A DNA stretch of 64,000 bases from Madurella fahalii. Its lineage: Eukaryota > Ascomycota > Sordariomycetes > Sordariales. The notes under the pieces were generated by a model that searched no databases, was not told the DNA's origin, and saw only the letters and a list, made by a program, of their open reading frames with translations. Shown piece by piece: positions 33,369 to 45,773 of the stretch. Location: positions 7,651,001 through 7,715,000 of the forward strand of contig CM056875.1 in the NCBI GenBank assembly GCA_029876055.1. The letters run 5' to 3'. The translations under genes and the position numbers were made by a program. Position 1 is the first letter of the stretch. The number at the start of each line of letters is the position of its first letter.

Positions 33369-35487
33369 ACGGGCGCGGGGGGGCTGCGCAAGGGACGGAG
33401 GGTTATTATGTGAATGACACGATTACCCACGGGAGATTGAGGAATGACGTGATGGTATGTGATGTGGGATTATGGGCTGGCGTTTGCGGTATACATGAGC
33501 TGCACCGCTGGCTGTGTCACGTCGGCCATATTTGTGATGTAAAGTACGATGCGCAGAATATCGTAGGTATGAAATTTTATCTTTGTAGCGTACTGCGGTC
33601 TTCCCATGCATATGCTTGTTGCTCGGATCTGATGGCCGCAAGGACTTTGAATCATTACTTTATTTAGCACTCTTGTCTGCTGGAAACCTCGGACTCCCGA
33701 AAGGCCATGATCAAAAGGTTGGGAAGTTCGGACCGTGTCCTCCATGCAAATCCCCGGCCGGACGACCGCCCGTCTCCTGACCTTCGTTTCGGCCGGTCCT
33801 GGACGTGTACACATGGCCGGGAGGACCCGTATGTTCCAGCCGGAAATGATCATGATCATTGAACTCGGCTGCTTATTCTGGCCTCCATCCCTCCCTCCCC
33901 GCAAGGGAGCGCTAGTAGAGAGGACGTACCGCGATCGACAAGATGCATCTAGCCCCAACATGTTCAAAGGGAGAAAGGCAGTGTCCGATCGGCGAATCCC
34001 TGCACTGATGACGCTAGCCGATATCGAACACCCTCGAAGGATTACAGTTCTCGGGAAGGCAAGGCAGAGGCTGCCTATTTTAATCTAATCCTTGAGAGTC
34101 CGCCAGATCAGCGACCAGGCCCTGGTAACCCTTTTAATATTGGGGTGATTGATGTGGGCTAATTAGGTTTTTAGATTGGTGAAACTGCAGGCGGTTACAG
34201 AGGCCGAAGGGCGCTGACAGACTAGGAATTGGCCAAAGTCGGTTCATTAAGCCCAGCGATTCAAAACAGGCCGCCCTGCAGGCCCGACATAGCATCAGAG
34301 CACGGGACGCACAGGGGAGGTTCGATTCTCTTCTGAAACCTGTTCAGCCCCTCGGACAGGGCGGACTTGCACAACCCAAGCCCCGCCGCATTCCGGCACC
34401 GGATTGGGGGGGGGTATTTATGCATTCGGAACGACCCCTGCTCATGTGCGCTCGCATGTCGATGCGATAATAAAGCTGCTCAACTAAGGCAAGGACAGAT
34501 GGCTAAACGGAGGGCAAGGCGACCGAGATGTACCGTAGCGTTTTGAGGTGTTGTTGGAGTTGGAAGTGGTCTCTTGTCACTTGTGGATGGCTGAGGTTTC
34601 TGATCCGGAAACCGCCCCGCCCAGCCCGCCCAGCCCGTTGCGGCGTCATCTGTTAGGTTGCTACAGCCCAGATCCTGTAACCAGGAAAGGACCAGCGCGC
34701 TTCCCCGCCACCTGATAGCGCGCAAACGGGTTGCCACCATCCGTGCCTCGTGCGCCTGATAGTGTGCCAACAGTGACCGCTCGCCGCTCGGCTGCGGGCA
34801 GGCCCAGAGCCGGGCAAGTTACTGCCATCTTCTGGGCAACTCTAGACACTCGCTCATTCGGCAGCAGTTCAACCAACCATTCCCATTTCCCTTCTTCTCG
34901 ACAAATGAATCCTGCGCAAGTCGTTGTGCAATAGCCTTCTTGAATTCTGCTCTTTTCTTTCTCGTTCGACGCATCTCGACGACCCGGCGGCCGGTGCCTT
35001 CATTCCCACTGTTGTTTATCCCCTTGCATTCGTCGGTCGTCGTCATACCGGTGCCGCTCCCCGCCAGCGTGACACACCAATGTCCTGATCGCCCACCTGA
35101 CATCCAGCCGAGCACTCGCGGCGTCTTGCGGCGTCTCGCGGACGAGCAACGAACCACACGCGACAACGTTTCCCCAAGTCTCACCACTTGGGCATCTTCT
35201 CTCGACCATTTTTCTATCGCCGTCTTCTTCTACGATTTCCCCGAGCTCGAATCGGACGGCTCTCTTCGCCCTGACTCGTTGGAACCGCCGAGGGAACGGC
35301 AACCACTCAGGACCCGCATTGCGGGGGGACCACAGAGGTACCTGTGATAGCAACAGAAAAGAAAAACGGCTTGGGCTACCTGGCCGCCGCATGGTTCCGG
35401 CGGTGACCGCCATCAATCGGCCGTTCGATCCCAGCGATTGAGAAGACGAACGACGAACGTCCTGGTCCGACACTTCATCTTCCAAAA
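33369..35487. other. Intergenic region and promoter/leader of the SPRY gene
   Basis: No gene is supported. A G-run followed by TATTTATGC lies near 34407-34425. From about 34930 to 35487 the plus strand is C/T-rich (CTGCTCTTTTCTTTCTCGTT), consistent with a leader of the gene starting at 35488. Open frames on both strands there have no motif support. Confidence 0.5.
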
Positions 35488-37122
35488 ATGGCCGGCTACA
35501 GCCCGGGGCTGAATGGCATCGTCATCGGCCTCCTGTCGTCCTTCGGGTCGGCGATCCTGATCCTCTGCATCTTCTTAGCATTTTACTTTGTCAGATACAC
35601 AGCGTCCGGACGCATATTCCTCGACCGCATCGGTCGGCCAGGCGAATACGATGACGAGCAGGCGTTTGCGCGCGATGAGGCCGAGGCCCTCGAGACGATG
35701 GATGACTTGCAGAGGACGGAATATCTAAGGGCCAAGGGTAAGCCCGTCTTGTTCTCCCTCTTGTCGCGCCCAGATGCTAACCTAGCCCCCCGACAGCTTT
35801 CATCGCGGCGAACCCTCCCGAATCCGTGCAGACCGATATCTCGCTGTCGCAGTACCTAGCCATCCAGGAAAAGGGCGTGTCTGCATGGGAGTTCGAGCCC
35901 GAGCTAGAAATCGCCAACTGCTTCGTTGAAGCCAGGACCGAGATCGAATTCTTCGACTCGGAATGCACCGTCATGAGCAACCTTCCAGTTCCAAAACAAA
36001 ACGACGTCTACTACTGGGAGGCCAAGATCTTCGACAAGCCCGAGAACTCGTTAATAAGCATAGGCATGGCCACCAAGCCGTACCCGTTGTTCAGGTTACC
36101 AGGTAAGGCAACATCGTCGCGACTTGTGCCGCTGCTGGGAACGCCGACACTAACAAAGCGCAGGCTTCCACAAGTATTCCGTTGCGTATCTGTCCAACGG
36201 CACCCGGCGCTACAACCAGCCCTTTGCAGCAACGCCGTATGGTCCCCATATCGTGCAGGGCGACGTCATTGGCGTTGGCTACCGACCCCGAACCGGGACG
36301 ATTTTCTTCACGCGAAACGGCAAGAAGTTGGAGGACGTGGTCCACGGGTTGAAGTCGCAAAACTTCTTTCCCTCGGTCGGCGCAAACGGGCCGTGCATCG
36401 TACACGTCAACTTCGGCCAAGCTGGTTTCGTCTTCATCGAGGCAAATGTCAAGAAGTGGGGTCTCGCTCCGATGACGGGCTCGCTGGCGCCGCCACCGCC
36501 GTATGGCTCCGAGCAAGGCAGCATTCTCCTGGAGGCTGGCACAAAAGACGGTTTCACGGGCTCGCAGGTTCGCGGGCACCGGCACAGCCACTCGGTCCAG
36601 GTGTACTCGAGACAAGGCCCGAACACGCTGGATCCTGGTCACACCCGCTCGAGGTCGGGGAATTTTCGCGTCCTCTCTCCCACGAGCCCGGGGCCCCTCC
36701 GCAGCCCAACCGACATTTCGCTCGCCCATCTAGCGCCGACGGACGATACTGGGGAAGCTAGCAGTAGTGCCGCAGCGCTGGTTTCGAGCGGCGAGAACCG
36801 CCAAGCAGCTGTCGGGCTCGGTGTGGACGAAGCAAACAGCCCCCCGCCTCCCGAGTACACGAGTCCCGAGCACTCAGACGCCGAGACCGACAGCCGGAGG
36901 AACAGCACCGACAGCGAGAATACTCCCTTGATTCATCTCACTAGAAGTCGGGGCGGATCGTTGGCCACGGCGAGGGTGAGGGCAAGTAGCAGTGCGAATA
37001 ACCGGTCATCACCTCCACGAGGACCACCGAGTCCGCCAATCCCGAGTTACCAGGATGCCATCCAGCAAGGCGCTGGGAGGGATAGGAGTGGTAGTGCGAT
37101 GTCGGCGCGGTCTACGAGATGA
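35488..37122 (+). CDS. SSH4: Endosomal SPRY-domain protein, Ssh4/Ear1-type Rsp5 adaptor
   Basis: Exons are 35488-35737, 35797-36102 and 36164-37122, giving 504 residues. Both introns (59 and 61 nt) have GTAAG donors, CTAAC branch points and CAG acceptors, and both interrupt codons after base 1. Residues 10-36 form a transmembrane anchor (IVIGLLSSFGSAILILCIFL). A SPRY domain follows at about 130-290, including YYWEAKIFDKPENSLISIGM, GTRRYNQPFAATPYGPHIVQ and IFFTRNGKKLED. Two PPxY motifs (PPPPYGSEQ and PPPPEYTSP) lie in the disordered C-terminal tail. Anchor, SPRY and PPxY together are the signature of yeast Ssh4/Ear1, which recruit the ubiquitin ligase Rsp5 to membrane cargo at endosomes and vacuole. 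That role is family knowledge applied here. A Ser/Arg-rich tail extends to the stop. Confidence 0.87.
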
Positions 37123-37770
37123 GATGATGGGCCCGAGAAGAACCCTCCATGTTTCCTTACGCTACAATCTGAATGGAATTATACCCCTAGGGCTGTGTGC
37201 GTGGGCTTATTCCCCGAGCCTTAAGCTTGGTTTGTTTTTTGGAAAGCTATGAACGAAGTCAAAGCACAGAACATTTGATACCATGGAAAAGCGTATCATC
37301 ATCAGCAGATTTTTCTGTAACCCGCATTTTTCCGTGTTGGAGTTGGGCCGTGGCTTTTTTTTTTTTTGGTTGGTTTCCGGTAGCAGCCACAGGGAGTTTA
37401 GATGACGGAGGGATAGGTCCATGTTTTACGGAAACGGGAAAGTATATACCAATTGAGGCGCCGGATGTATCTAAGCAAGTTGTGTTCTGGGTGTGTTGTG
37501 CGAGCATAACAAAAGCTATCTATTATGTTAGAAACCTACTCTCTACGGTAGATTCTAGGAACATGATGTGTGCCCCCCCTTCCCCCGAACCACAACAAAC
37601 CACATTCCGCTGGTGCTAGCTATTCACTAGCGCCTCCCCAAAGACGGACCTCGCAACGATGTTAACTTGAGCCTCGGTACTGGAAAAGCAATGGCCAAGT
37701 TGCCTGATCAGACTCGAGACACATGCATTTAAACCGTCGCATGTCCCTTGCTCATAGGTTCAGGTTATAC

Positions 37771-37836
37771 CTACCTGGCTGCCTGGCTGCCTGGCTGCCT
37801 GCCTACCTACCTTGTAGCCCTTGGTGTATAAATGGG
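37771..37836 (+). promoter_or_regulatory. Octamer repeat followed by TATAAAT
   Basis: CTGGCTGC repeats in tandem (about three units, 37775-37800), flanked by CTACC units, and is followed by TATAAATGGG at about 37827-37836. It looks like a core promoter for a plus-strand transcript, but no coding frame follows. Chance is possible. Confidence 0.25.
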
Positions 37837-38510
37837 ACTCGATAGGGAGGGAGTGAACTGCCCCAGACGCTCGTTTACAAACTGGTGATTTGCCAGACGC
37901 GATTTATTGACGATGCCTCCCAGAGACCGGCTACGTGGGCAAGGCATGGCGGCTTGACAAACGACATTGGCACGAGCAAATCATCTCTGTGTTCTCGAAG
38001 GCATGTTCTCGTATCTTGACGGTCTGTCCAATAAGTATTCAAACATGAAGACTCAAGTTCGCACCCCCACTGCCTCGAAAAAGAAAATACAGGTTATCCA
38101 AGCGTGACAGACAAATTATCTTTTCCCTCTCACAATTATTATTAGCCAAGCCCATAAGCCTTGCCCTGCTGTGTGCCTTCCATTGAGCAGTATTAGATCC
38201 CCCATTTTGGCCACATAGACAACACAAGAGGAGCTACAAAGATATCCCATTGAACGCCGCCCAATGCAACCAAGACACCACAAAGCCAAATTAAAACCAT
38301 CAAAAACTGTCCACGTTTTCCTCCCCGCCAAAACAAGAACACAACCTGGCTGGACATGTGTCGGCAGCCTTGCTTCGCCCCAAACCAAAAAGAAGTTGAA
38401 AATGCAAACCAAAACAACAGTCGCTATGCAGTTGGGTATCCGTGATCATCCGAAGTGGAGTCCGCAAGGAGTGAATCTATGCCGATGAATGCCTCATCAT
38501 AATACAAATC

Positions 38511-38775
38511 GTCAAAGGAGCGTCTATCGAGTTGGGGTATAAACCGTGTGATCCGTGAAAAAATAAAGGAATGTCTATAGTTTGCCGACGGACCAGCCGG
38601 TGCAAAGGAGCGTCGTGGGTGGGTATCTTCAGATGTGGTTTGACAAAGGAGCGTCGTTGCAAAAAATTGCAAGATTAGGTGTGATCGTCGCAGCCATAAA
38701 GGAGTGTAACAAGGCATAATAATGCCATGGAGTTGCTGCTGTTGAGTCGGGAGTATGATCGTCAAAGGAGTGTCG
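38511..38775 (-). repeat. Dispersed CAAAGGAGYGTC motif, about five copies
   Basis: On the plus strand, near-identical cores begin at about 38513 (CAAAGGAGCGTC), 38603 (same), 38644 (same), 38697 (TAAAGGAGTGTA) and 38763 (CAAAGGAGTGTC). A weaker relative (GCAAGGAGTGAA) lies at about 38464. Two copies share the longer ATCGTCAAAGGAGYGTC. All have the same orientation at spacings of about 40-90 bp, in the 3' flank (probably 3' UTR) of the minus-strand transcription-factor gene. In its mRNA the core would read GACRCUCCUUUG. Confidence 0.65.
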
Positions 38776-38892
38776 AGTACAATTGCGTCTGTGTTGAGGT
38801 AGCGAAAGGACCAAGCAGCGGAGATGCTTGACAAAGATAAAACAAAAGTCGTAAAATTCGTAACCACCACCAGCGGGTGCAAAACGCCGTTT

Positions 38893-41297
38893 CTAGACCC
38901 GCTCGCCCTTGCCGTTCAGGTTGTCCGGGGTGGAAGGTATGCCACTCTCTTCCCGCGTCACGAGGGAGACGAGTGCAGAGGCCGGTGATTCCGGGGCCGG
39001 GAACAAGGATGGCTGCTCAGGATTCAGGAAGGGCGAGGGCGCGAAACTCTGGTGTGGAAGCGGCAGCCATGCATGGGGATCCTCAGGTGGCGGATAATCA
39101 GGAGATGTGCTCAGAAACGAAGGCCTGGTCGTCATGGTTAATCATGTTTCTCCTTGTGCGAGTCGGGCAGCAGCCCTTGGTGCAGCCTGGGGTTCAGGTC
39201 CACACGGTCTGGATTGGAGGAACGAACCCGACGCCATATGTGTTGGCACCGCCCAGCATTGGTGATGTAGCCGTGTAACCGACGCCGTAGGGGCCCGCGT
39301 CCTCAGCATCACTATAGACGATTGGCGACGCGTCGCCAAAGTCGCCATAGGTACTCGAGGCAGGACTATAGCCGCCGTACGAGGGACTAGGGATGCTTAG
39401 ATAATGTTGGTTGGCGAACGGCGACGACAGCTGGAGCGGGCTGATGGCGCTGTTCGGGCCAGTTTCCGGCGGCGCGGTTGACAGATCCTCGGTGCTGTAG
39501 CTGAAGGCCAGGTTGTCTCCGTACGGCAGATACTCGGAAGACATGGTTGACGGAACCACCAATGGCGAGCCCTCATTCATGTAGAAGTTGGGAGGGTCGA
39601 ACTGGGGGAACGAGGGCGTGCGCACAGGTTGAATCCATCCCATCCGGGAGCGGAACTCGTTGACCGTGTCGATGGGGAACTCCATCAGAGTCAACGGCGT
39701 CTGAATGTCCTCGTCCAGGTGGCCCGAGCTATTGATGGCAAACAAGCGACGAGCAATCGCCTCAACTGGGCCAATGGTCATGCTTCCAAAGTAAGCGGCG
39801 CCGATCTCGGGGAAGAGACGCTCCATCAACAAAGCTGCCGTATAATAGTGAGCAATGGTGACCAAGGCGCTCGGCGACCCATGGGTCCGCTGGAGATACA
39901 TGACGGGCAGCCAGAAGAGCCAAGTGCGCAGCGGCCGGAGGCGCTCAAACTGCTGCGACACGGACAGAGACGATGTGACTTTGCGGGATCCCTTCATGAA
40001 CGTGATCAACTGGGTGGCTGGCTTTGTGTCCTGGCGGTTCTTCTTGAGATACGCCTCGAGCTTCTGGAGCTGCTGCAAGGTCCGTTGGAAGGCCTCCAGA
40101 TCATCCTCGCGCGGCTGGCTGGGCTGGTGATCAGGAGCGGGCGACGGCGGAGCGGTTGGGAACGTGCTGCTCTCAGCGATAAAGTCGCCGAATTGGGACT
40201 CGTGTTTCCACGGATCCATGGCCTCGATGACCTGAATTTTTGATATATTAGTGTCCGTGCTCGAATCTTTGGTCGATCATGTTTAACTCACAGATGACGT
40301 TCCCTGCATCAGCTGGGTCCAGCTCCGCCTACAAAACCGGGTTAGCCCCTTGTCGGTGTTGGCCCGAATAGGTACATTTTATGGCTTACCAATCTGTGGC
40401 TTGCCACGAGAGCACAAGAGACGCGGCAAGGATTGCGTCAGAAGTCTCCCGAGAAAAGGTACCGATTGCTTCCTGGAGTCCTTTCAAGGCGACACCCCGG
40501 TGTTCGTATGCCATGTTCCCGACCAATGGGCAATCGGTCAGGTACGCGATATGCATGGCGGAGAATGCCAGCAACGCATGCAAGACATACGTGTGGGTCG
40601 CGCCGATCCTGATGATTCTGGAAAACACATTAGCAAACCCCCGGCCACATTTCGCATGTTTTCAAGGGTCGGAGTCTTACGTAGGGATTTGCCGAGTCCA
40701 GAGCGTAAAGTCATTGGCGCCGATTTCCTGCATCTGGTGGCTGATGGAAGCAACATGATGGATCAATCTCATGTCCTCGAGCTTCAGGAACTCGGGCGCG
40801 GGCGCAGGATAGATGCCAAGGTTGGGGAAAGGGAACATTCCAGTGCGTTGCCATTGGTCAATCTCGGCCTCGATCTCAGGAGTCCACATAAGGTCTGGCT
40901 TGTCGGGCGAGCCGGCCCTGTCCTCGGGGGCTGGGACATCATTGTACGGGCAGCGGATCTTGTGCTTGGTGCAATTGCGGCTAACGTCATGTTTAGTTGC
41001 CGAGGACGATTCGAAAGGGGCTAAAACGGATGTCCTTACCACTGGGGAAAGTTCTCATCACACCTGATATGGCGGCGCTTGCTGTGATGTCGAGTTAGGT
41101 CACCTTGCAATGACAGCCTAGTGTTGAGCGGGGGTTGAATGTGGCCGTTGCGTAAACCTACCAAGTATCGCAACCCTTCCGAGATTTGGTGTGGCTGGGA
41201 GCGTGTTAATGAAGAACACAACACGACCAAGACGAAATAATAAAGACGCAGTCAACACTTACCTCCGACGGGGAGGACCACCACCGGGACCAGCCAT
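38893..41297 (-). CDS. Zn2Cys6 transcription factor (Upc2-like architecture)
   Basis: Eight exons give 644 residues: 41263-41297, 41162-41194, 41081 down to 41040, 40681-40980, 40390-40617, 40292-40328, 39204-40231 and 38893-39124. Introns are 59-80 nt. Most donors are GTAAG/GTAGG/GTGAG; the last is weaker (GTGGAC, branch TTAAC). Splicing yields a canonical cluster in the first 60 residues: CDTC, KRRHIR, C, DENFPQ, C, RN, C, TKHKIR, C (C-x2-C-x6-C-x6-C-x2-C-x6-C), which binds DNA as a zinc binuclear cluster. The middle (WTPEIEAEIDQWQ ... HALLAFSAMHIAYLTDCPL) resembles the regulatory region of sterol-uptake-control type C6 factors. The tail is Ser/Pro/Tyr-rich and probably activating. Target genes cannot be inferred. 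The first three exons are only 33-42 nt, so automatic predictions may lose the DNA-binding domain. Confidence 0.87.
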
Positions 41298-44200
41298 TAT
41301 TACGAATAGGTTTTTTGAAAAAAGATTAACGAAAGAACTATAACGCGGTCAACAGCTGAGACATCAAGGCTTGCCGGGGCGATGGGATGCTAACATGAAG
41401 TAGACACACGACGTGCCCTGGGCGGGATAGCGAACGTGGCGAGGTGCGGTTAGGAAAGTCGCACGAGGTCGAGCACGGGTGGCACTCTACTGAGATTACT
41501 GCTGGAAGACGCAAGACTATATCGCCCTCCACTCGGGCGACCCGGGTGCGGCGCAGGAGAAGGTAGCCGAAGAGTCAGAAAGAGGTGACGTTACGTCGGC
41601 TGCTGTCGGGCGAAGCGGTCCCGACGGGCGGTGTAAATAAATTGCTTCGGTCCAACAGGAGATCCAACGGTTTCTTTCCTTCCTCGGATCCGGATTCTCA
41701 AGAGCCTTCGTTTGTCGTTACCGCCGCTTTCCTTTCCCTTCCCTGACAGTAGCGATCGTGGAACACTCCTTGCGTTTGACGAGAGACGCAGAAACTGAAG
41801 CGAGAGTATAGGTTGAGAATAAGCTTATGCTTTGCAGAGAGGCATCTGATTCCCTCCCGGACGTGCCTTGGCTGCGGTAGGCTGTCGTTGCCGAGGTGTG
41901 GATTGTGTCTTTGTCTCTTTTTGGCTTTTAGCAGTTCATCACTCTCGAGGCAGCAGGGACGATGCGAAAAGCGCTTCTTCTCGTCTCGAGTCTCTCCAAA
42001 CACAAAACCAAAATAAAAAGGAAACAAGCGAATGACAGGAGTCGACGAGGACTTCCTTGGGTGGGTTGCAAAAAGCGAACGTGAGTGGTTGAGGTGCAGC
42101 AACGGGGCTGGATCAGCGTTGGAGATTGTATCTGCGAGATCAAGAGGGAAGGATGGGGCCCTTTGGGGGAGCGGCTAAGTTAAATACCGCCCTTGCGCTG
42201 CATCGCTCGAGAGGTGGGAAACAGTCCCAGGGCAATTGCCCCATCGGGAAGGCCTGGCGGCCAAGACGCCCAGGGTTCGGGACACCATGAGCTGGCGCCC
42301 CACTGGGAGCTCAGAACGGCAAATCCATTCCTCAACCGGTTAGAACGGTCGGCTGAATTTAACACACAAAAAGTGCGAGCTTTGCAGCGCGCGCGCGAGA
42401 GAGGGAGAGAGAGCGGGTTGCTTGTGCGATGTCTTTGTTGTGCACCTCTGCCACCGTGGGCTTGGCGACCAGTCATCTCCATGACCTCCAGCGGCGACGG
42501 CTAGCTCTAGTGGCGACGTCATCAACCCCAGATCAAAGAGAAGGCGTTCGTACCGTACATACCTCGGACACCCCAAGTATAGCAACAGTGGCAGCGGGAC
42601 GGGCGAGACAAAGCTAGCAGACGCACATCATGACCGGCCAAAGCTGAAGGGCCGCTACGGGGCCGGTTCCTGTCAGGTGCTGAACCCGCCAGTTATTGCT
42701 CTTCTTCCAGCCACCGTTCATGTGGGCACCGTTCACGGTCGTCTTGTAGCGTGATGCCTGCAATGGACCCGACCAATGTCGTCGGCCCGTCGAGCTGCGC
42801 GACAAGAACAGCGGACCCTGTGGCCGCTGACCCAACTACCGAAATGCTCTTGAGTCCCACGCAAACCCCGGGCAGAGTTCTGACAGGAGTTGGATGCCTG
42901 GCACATTAGCGAGCCTGCCGAACAGTGGGGTTTCCCCGTCTGTTGGATTAGAATTCCACTAGCAGCTGTCAAAAGAAAAGGAAGCAGGGCCCGAGGGTTA
43001 CGGTTGATAGACGCTGCACGTACATGCAAACTAGCATGTAGACAGTGCAAACCCGCTCCTTCACCCATTGTCGATTTCACACTCTGCTCTACGACGACTT
43101 TGACTGGGTAGCGTATCCGCGCGCTCGCTTCGCAGCCCAGTCCTGGGCCAAAGCCAAGTGAAGAGGCAGGGTGATGACTGCAAAAGGACTATGCATTAAC
43201 CTAATATGGTTAGCGCGCCGCTGCAGCAGACACGATCGGGGCGGAGCAATCCACACCGCGCTCGCCCACAGCGCTGGGCAGTTGCTTACCGTCTCCTTGC
43301 CCAACCCCATCTCGCGCCATGGGCCGAAGCTCTACCCGCGTACAGTATGGCCGCCGTGGCAGCGACAAAGGGTGTCCATGTCCACGTGGATCACCCATCA
43401 CCAGGACTTGTTCATGGAAAGCACCTGACGGCGGCTTTCCCATAAGGGGGTCTGTTTAGCGACCAGCCAAGTCAACCCCGAAAAGGCTCGTCACAACAAG
43501 GCTTTTGCCGTCAAAAAGGGCATCGGGTTCCAATCGCCCCTACCACGCAAACAATCACGCTCTGATGCAGTAACTGCCGCCCGCTGCGCGGCGAAGCAGG
43601 CCATCCCATCCCCTGTCGCTGCGCTTTGGAGAGCTGCCTGAGCACACGAGCAATCCTCCCAAGCATTGTGTAACTAAAAGGAGGAGGCGGCAGACGGCGT
43701 TGTTACTGTTTGTCTACTGTTGTTATGAATTTTCATTTACCCAGGATTCCGGAAACGACAATGAGGGTGCGGGTGGTGAGGGGGTTGGGCAAGCTCTGCT
43801 CAGACGATTGATTCTACCCTACCTAGTGTGATAGGATGCATATTTGATGCCTGTCACTACTGTAGACAGCTAATAAGGCATGCATACAGTACACACCGAC
43901 AGCAGGTTGGCCAGGCGCGTGGCTGGGATCCTATCCCACCTAACGGCAATGGTGTCTTCCGGCTTGTAAGCTATTCTCTGCTGCTGCAGGCTTGGGTTCT
44001 GGTTCAAGGTGCAACGGATCTGAGTTGCCCCATTGGCATCCTGGGCGCCAAGCCTAACCCTACCCTTTGTTTTTTTGCTGAGCGCACCTGGTTTGCGCTC
44101 GCAGGACGAACCCTATCTGATCATGTATGGATCCGCAGGGCACAGACGGGCCCAGGTGATCTTGTCAGCCAGTGAGCACTGTGGTAGAGAGAGCCGAAGG

Positions 44201-45719
44201 TCCTGATGCGGGGTGCCTACCACAGCAATCAGACCAGAGGCTGCATGCAGCCTGTCGGTAGGGACCTTCGGGGAGCTTCGAAAGTTTCGATGCACTTGGA
44301 CTTGGTGGCAGGAAGCAAGAACGCTGCTCCTTGACTTCTGCAGCCGCTTGGCTGTTCACTTTGTCTCCCTACCCATGCCTGGCCGCGGGCCCCGAGCAGC
44401 TCCGAAGCACCGACCCTACCGACTTCTTGGCACCCCTGTCCCCAGACTCGTGAGTAACCGTTATGTCATTGGGAAAGCTAGTGTACACGGGCGCCCTCCT
44501 CAGGAGCTGCCGGAGATTCACTCTTCACTTCAGATCCAAGCTCCACTTCCGTCCCAAGGGGCAAGAAGAACCCTTCGGGAGAGGAGCCGGGAAACGTCCC
44601 AGGTAGCATCATGAAGGGAGAGGTCGCAGCGTTGTGGAACAACCTTCCGCGGGGTGGGTCAAGCCGGGGACGACGGCAGCGGGTCTAGCCAGGCTTGCGT
44701 AGAAGATTGCCCCGTCATGATGGTCGGACGCTAGGTGAAAGCGACGAGAAGTTCCATCGGATCCCAACTTCGCCCCACCAGCCTCGCAGGCATTGCTAGC
44801 CCCGAAGGTAACCCAGGGACAGCGACGGGGTCAAACCCGCGCTTTGGTTGTCTTGTGCAATCCCTGTGCCCAACCCATGTTCGATGCGTGGGTTGATCGG
44901 GGGGCTTCTTTCAGCGATTGGTGGCTCTGGTTGGATGGGAGCGACCGTTTTCTCGTGTCCATTTTTGGCCGCCCGCCTTGTCGTCTCATGCCCTTGCACG
45001 CGCACGCTGCACACATGCATCTTTCCCCTCACCTTCCCCATAATTCCCCATGCTCTCAGTCAACCAGTCCGTCGCTGCTATGCATAATGTAAGGTGGTGC
45101 AAAGTTCACGGGCCCCATTGGAGGAGGGCATCAGCAACTTAAGAAGAAGCTGGTTCCTAGCAAGCCATTATTAACGAGATGCCTTCGTCCCGTCGGAGTA
45201 TCTTTGCTAACGAGACGAAAAATGATTCATTTATGAAGCGCTTTGGGGATAGGAAGAGTGCAGGGCATTCACCGCTCGTGTAATACTGCCAGTTCGCATG
45301 GTCAATGAGGACCACAAAGGGGTCCCGGCATGAGCGCGCTGCGCCGCAGCCGAGGCGCTGCCCGCATTGCCCGGGGGTAGGTTAAGTTAGGCGGAAAGTC
45401 CGTGGCTAGCTGGGGATTTTTTTATTTTTTTTTTCGGTAATTTTTCCTTTGTTCCCCTTCTCCCTTAGACAGAATCGCGGTCGGCTGCTTCTACGAGCTT
45501 CGCTGGAGACCACGGTGATCCTCGTAGCTTCGGGATATCTGCGGGAAAATACCTGCGGGAAGCTGCGCATCCCGCGGAATACGGCTTGGGGCAGGGACGG
45601 CATGTCCTATTCGGGCCTAGTCAGTTTCTATTATTGAAGTTAAACTTCGCTCTCTGCTAGATCCACTCTGACGTCGTTGCCACGTTTGGGCGAAGTGAGA
45701 CGCTCGCAAAGGCGGGATC

Positions 45720-45720
<1 letters not shown>
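41298..45720. other. Gene-poor region upstream of the Zn2Cys6 gene
   Basis: The part next to 41298 is the promoter and leader of the Zn2Cys6 factor. A GCGCGCGAGAGAGGGAGAGAGAG stretch lies near 42390-42413. No coding sequence is supported; frames on either strand lack motifs. This is the left half of the longest gene-free stretch in the window. Confidence 0.45.

Positions 45721-45724
<4 letters not shown>

Positions 45725-45771
<47 letters not shown>
45725..45771 (+). repeat. (GA)n microsatellite
   Basis: An uninterrupted GA dinucleotide run of about 22-23 units is followed directly by a short GT run. It is non-coding, since no supported gene overlaps it. Such runs are usually length-variable. 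Confidence 0.9.

Positions 45772-45773
<2 letters not shown>

Larger units (their letters stand above)
37123..38892. other. Convergent intergenic region with two repeat clusters
   Basis: This lies between the 3' ends of the SPRY gene and the Zn2Cys6 gene. It contains the CTGGCTGC run with a TATAAAT element and the CAAAGGAGYGTC cluster, both described separately. No gene is supported. Confidence 0.5.

Noticed and set aside
34300..34360. Possible tRNA T-arm (GGTTCGATTC)
   Set aside because: The five-base stem around it does not pair and no other arms are found.
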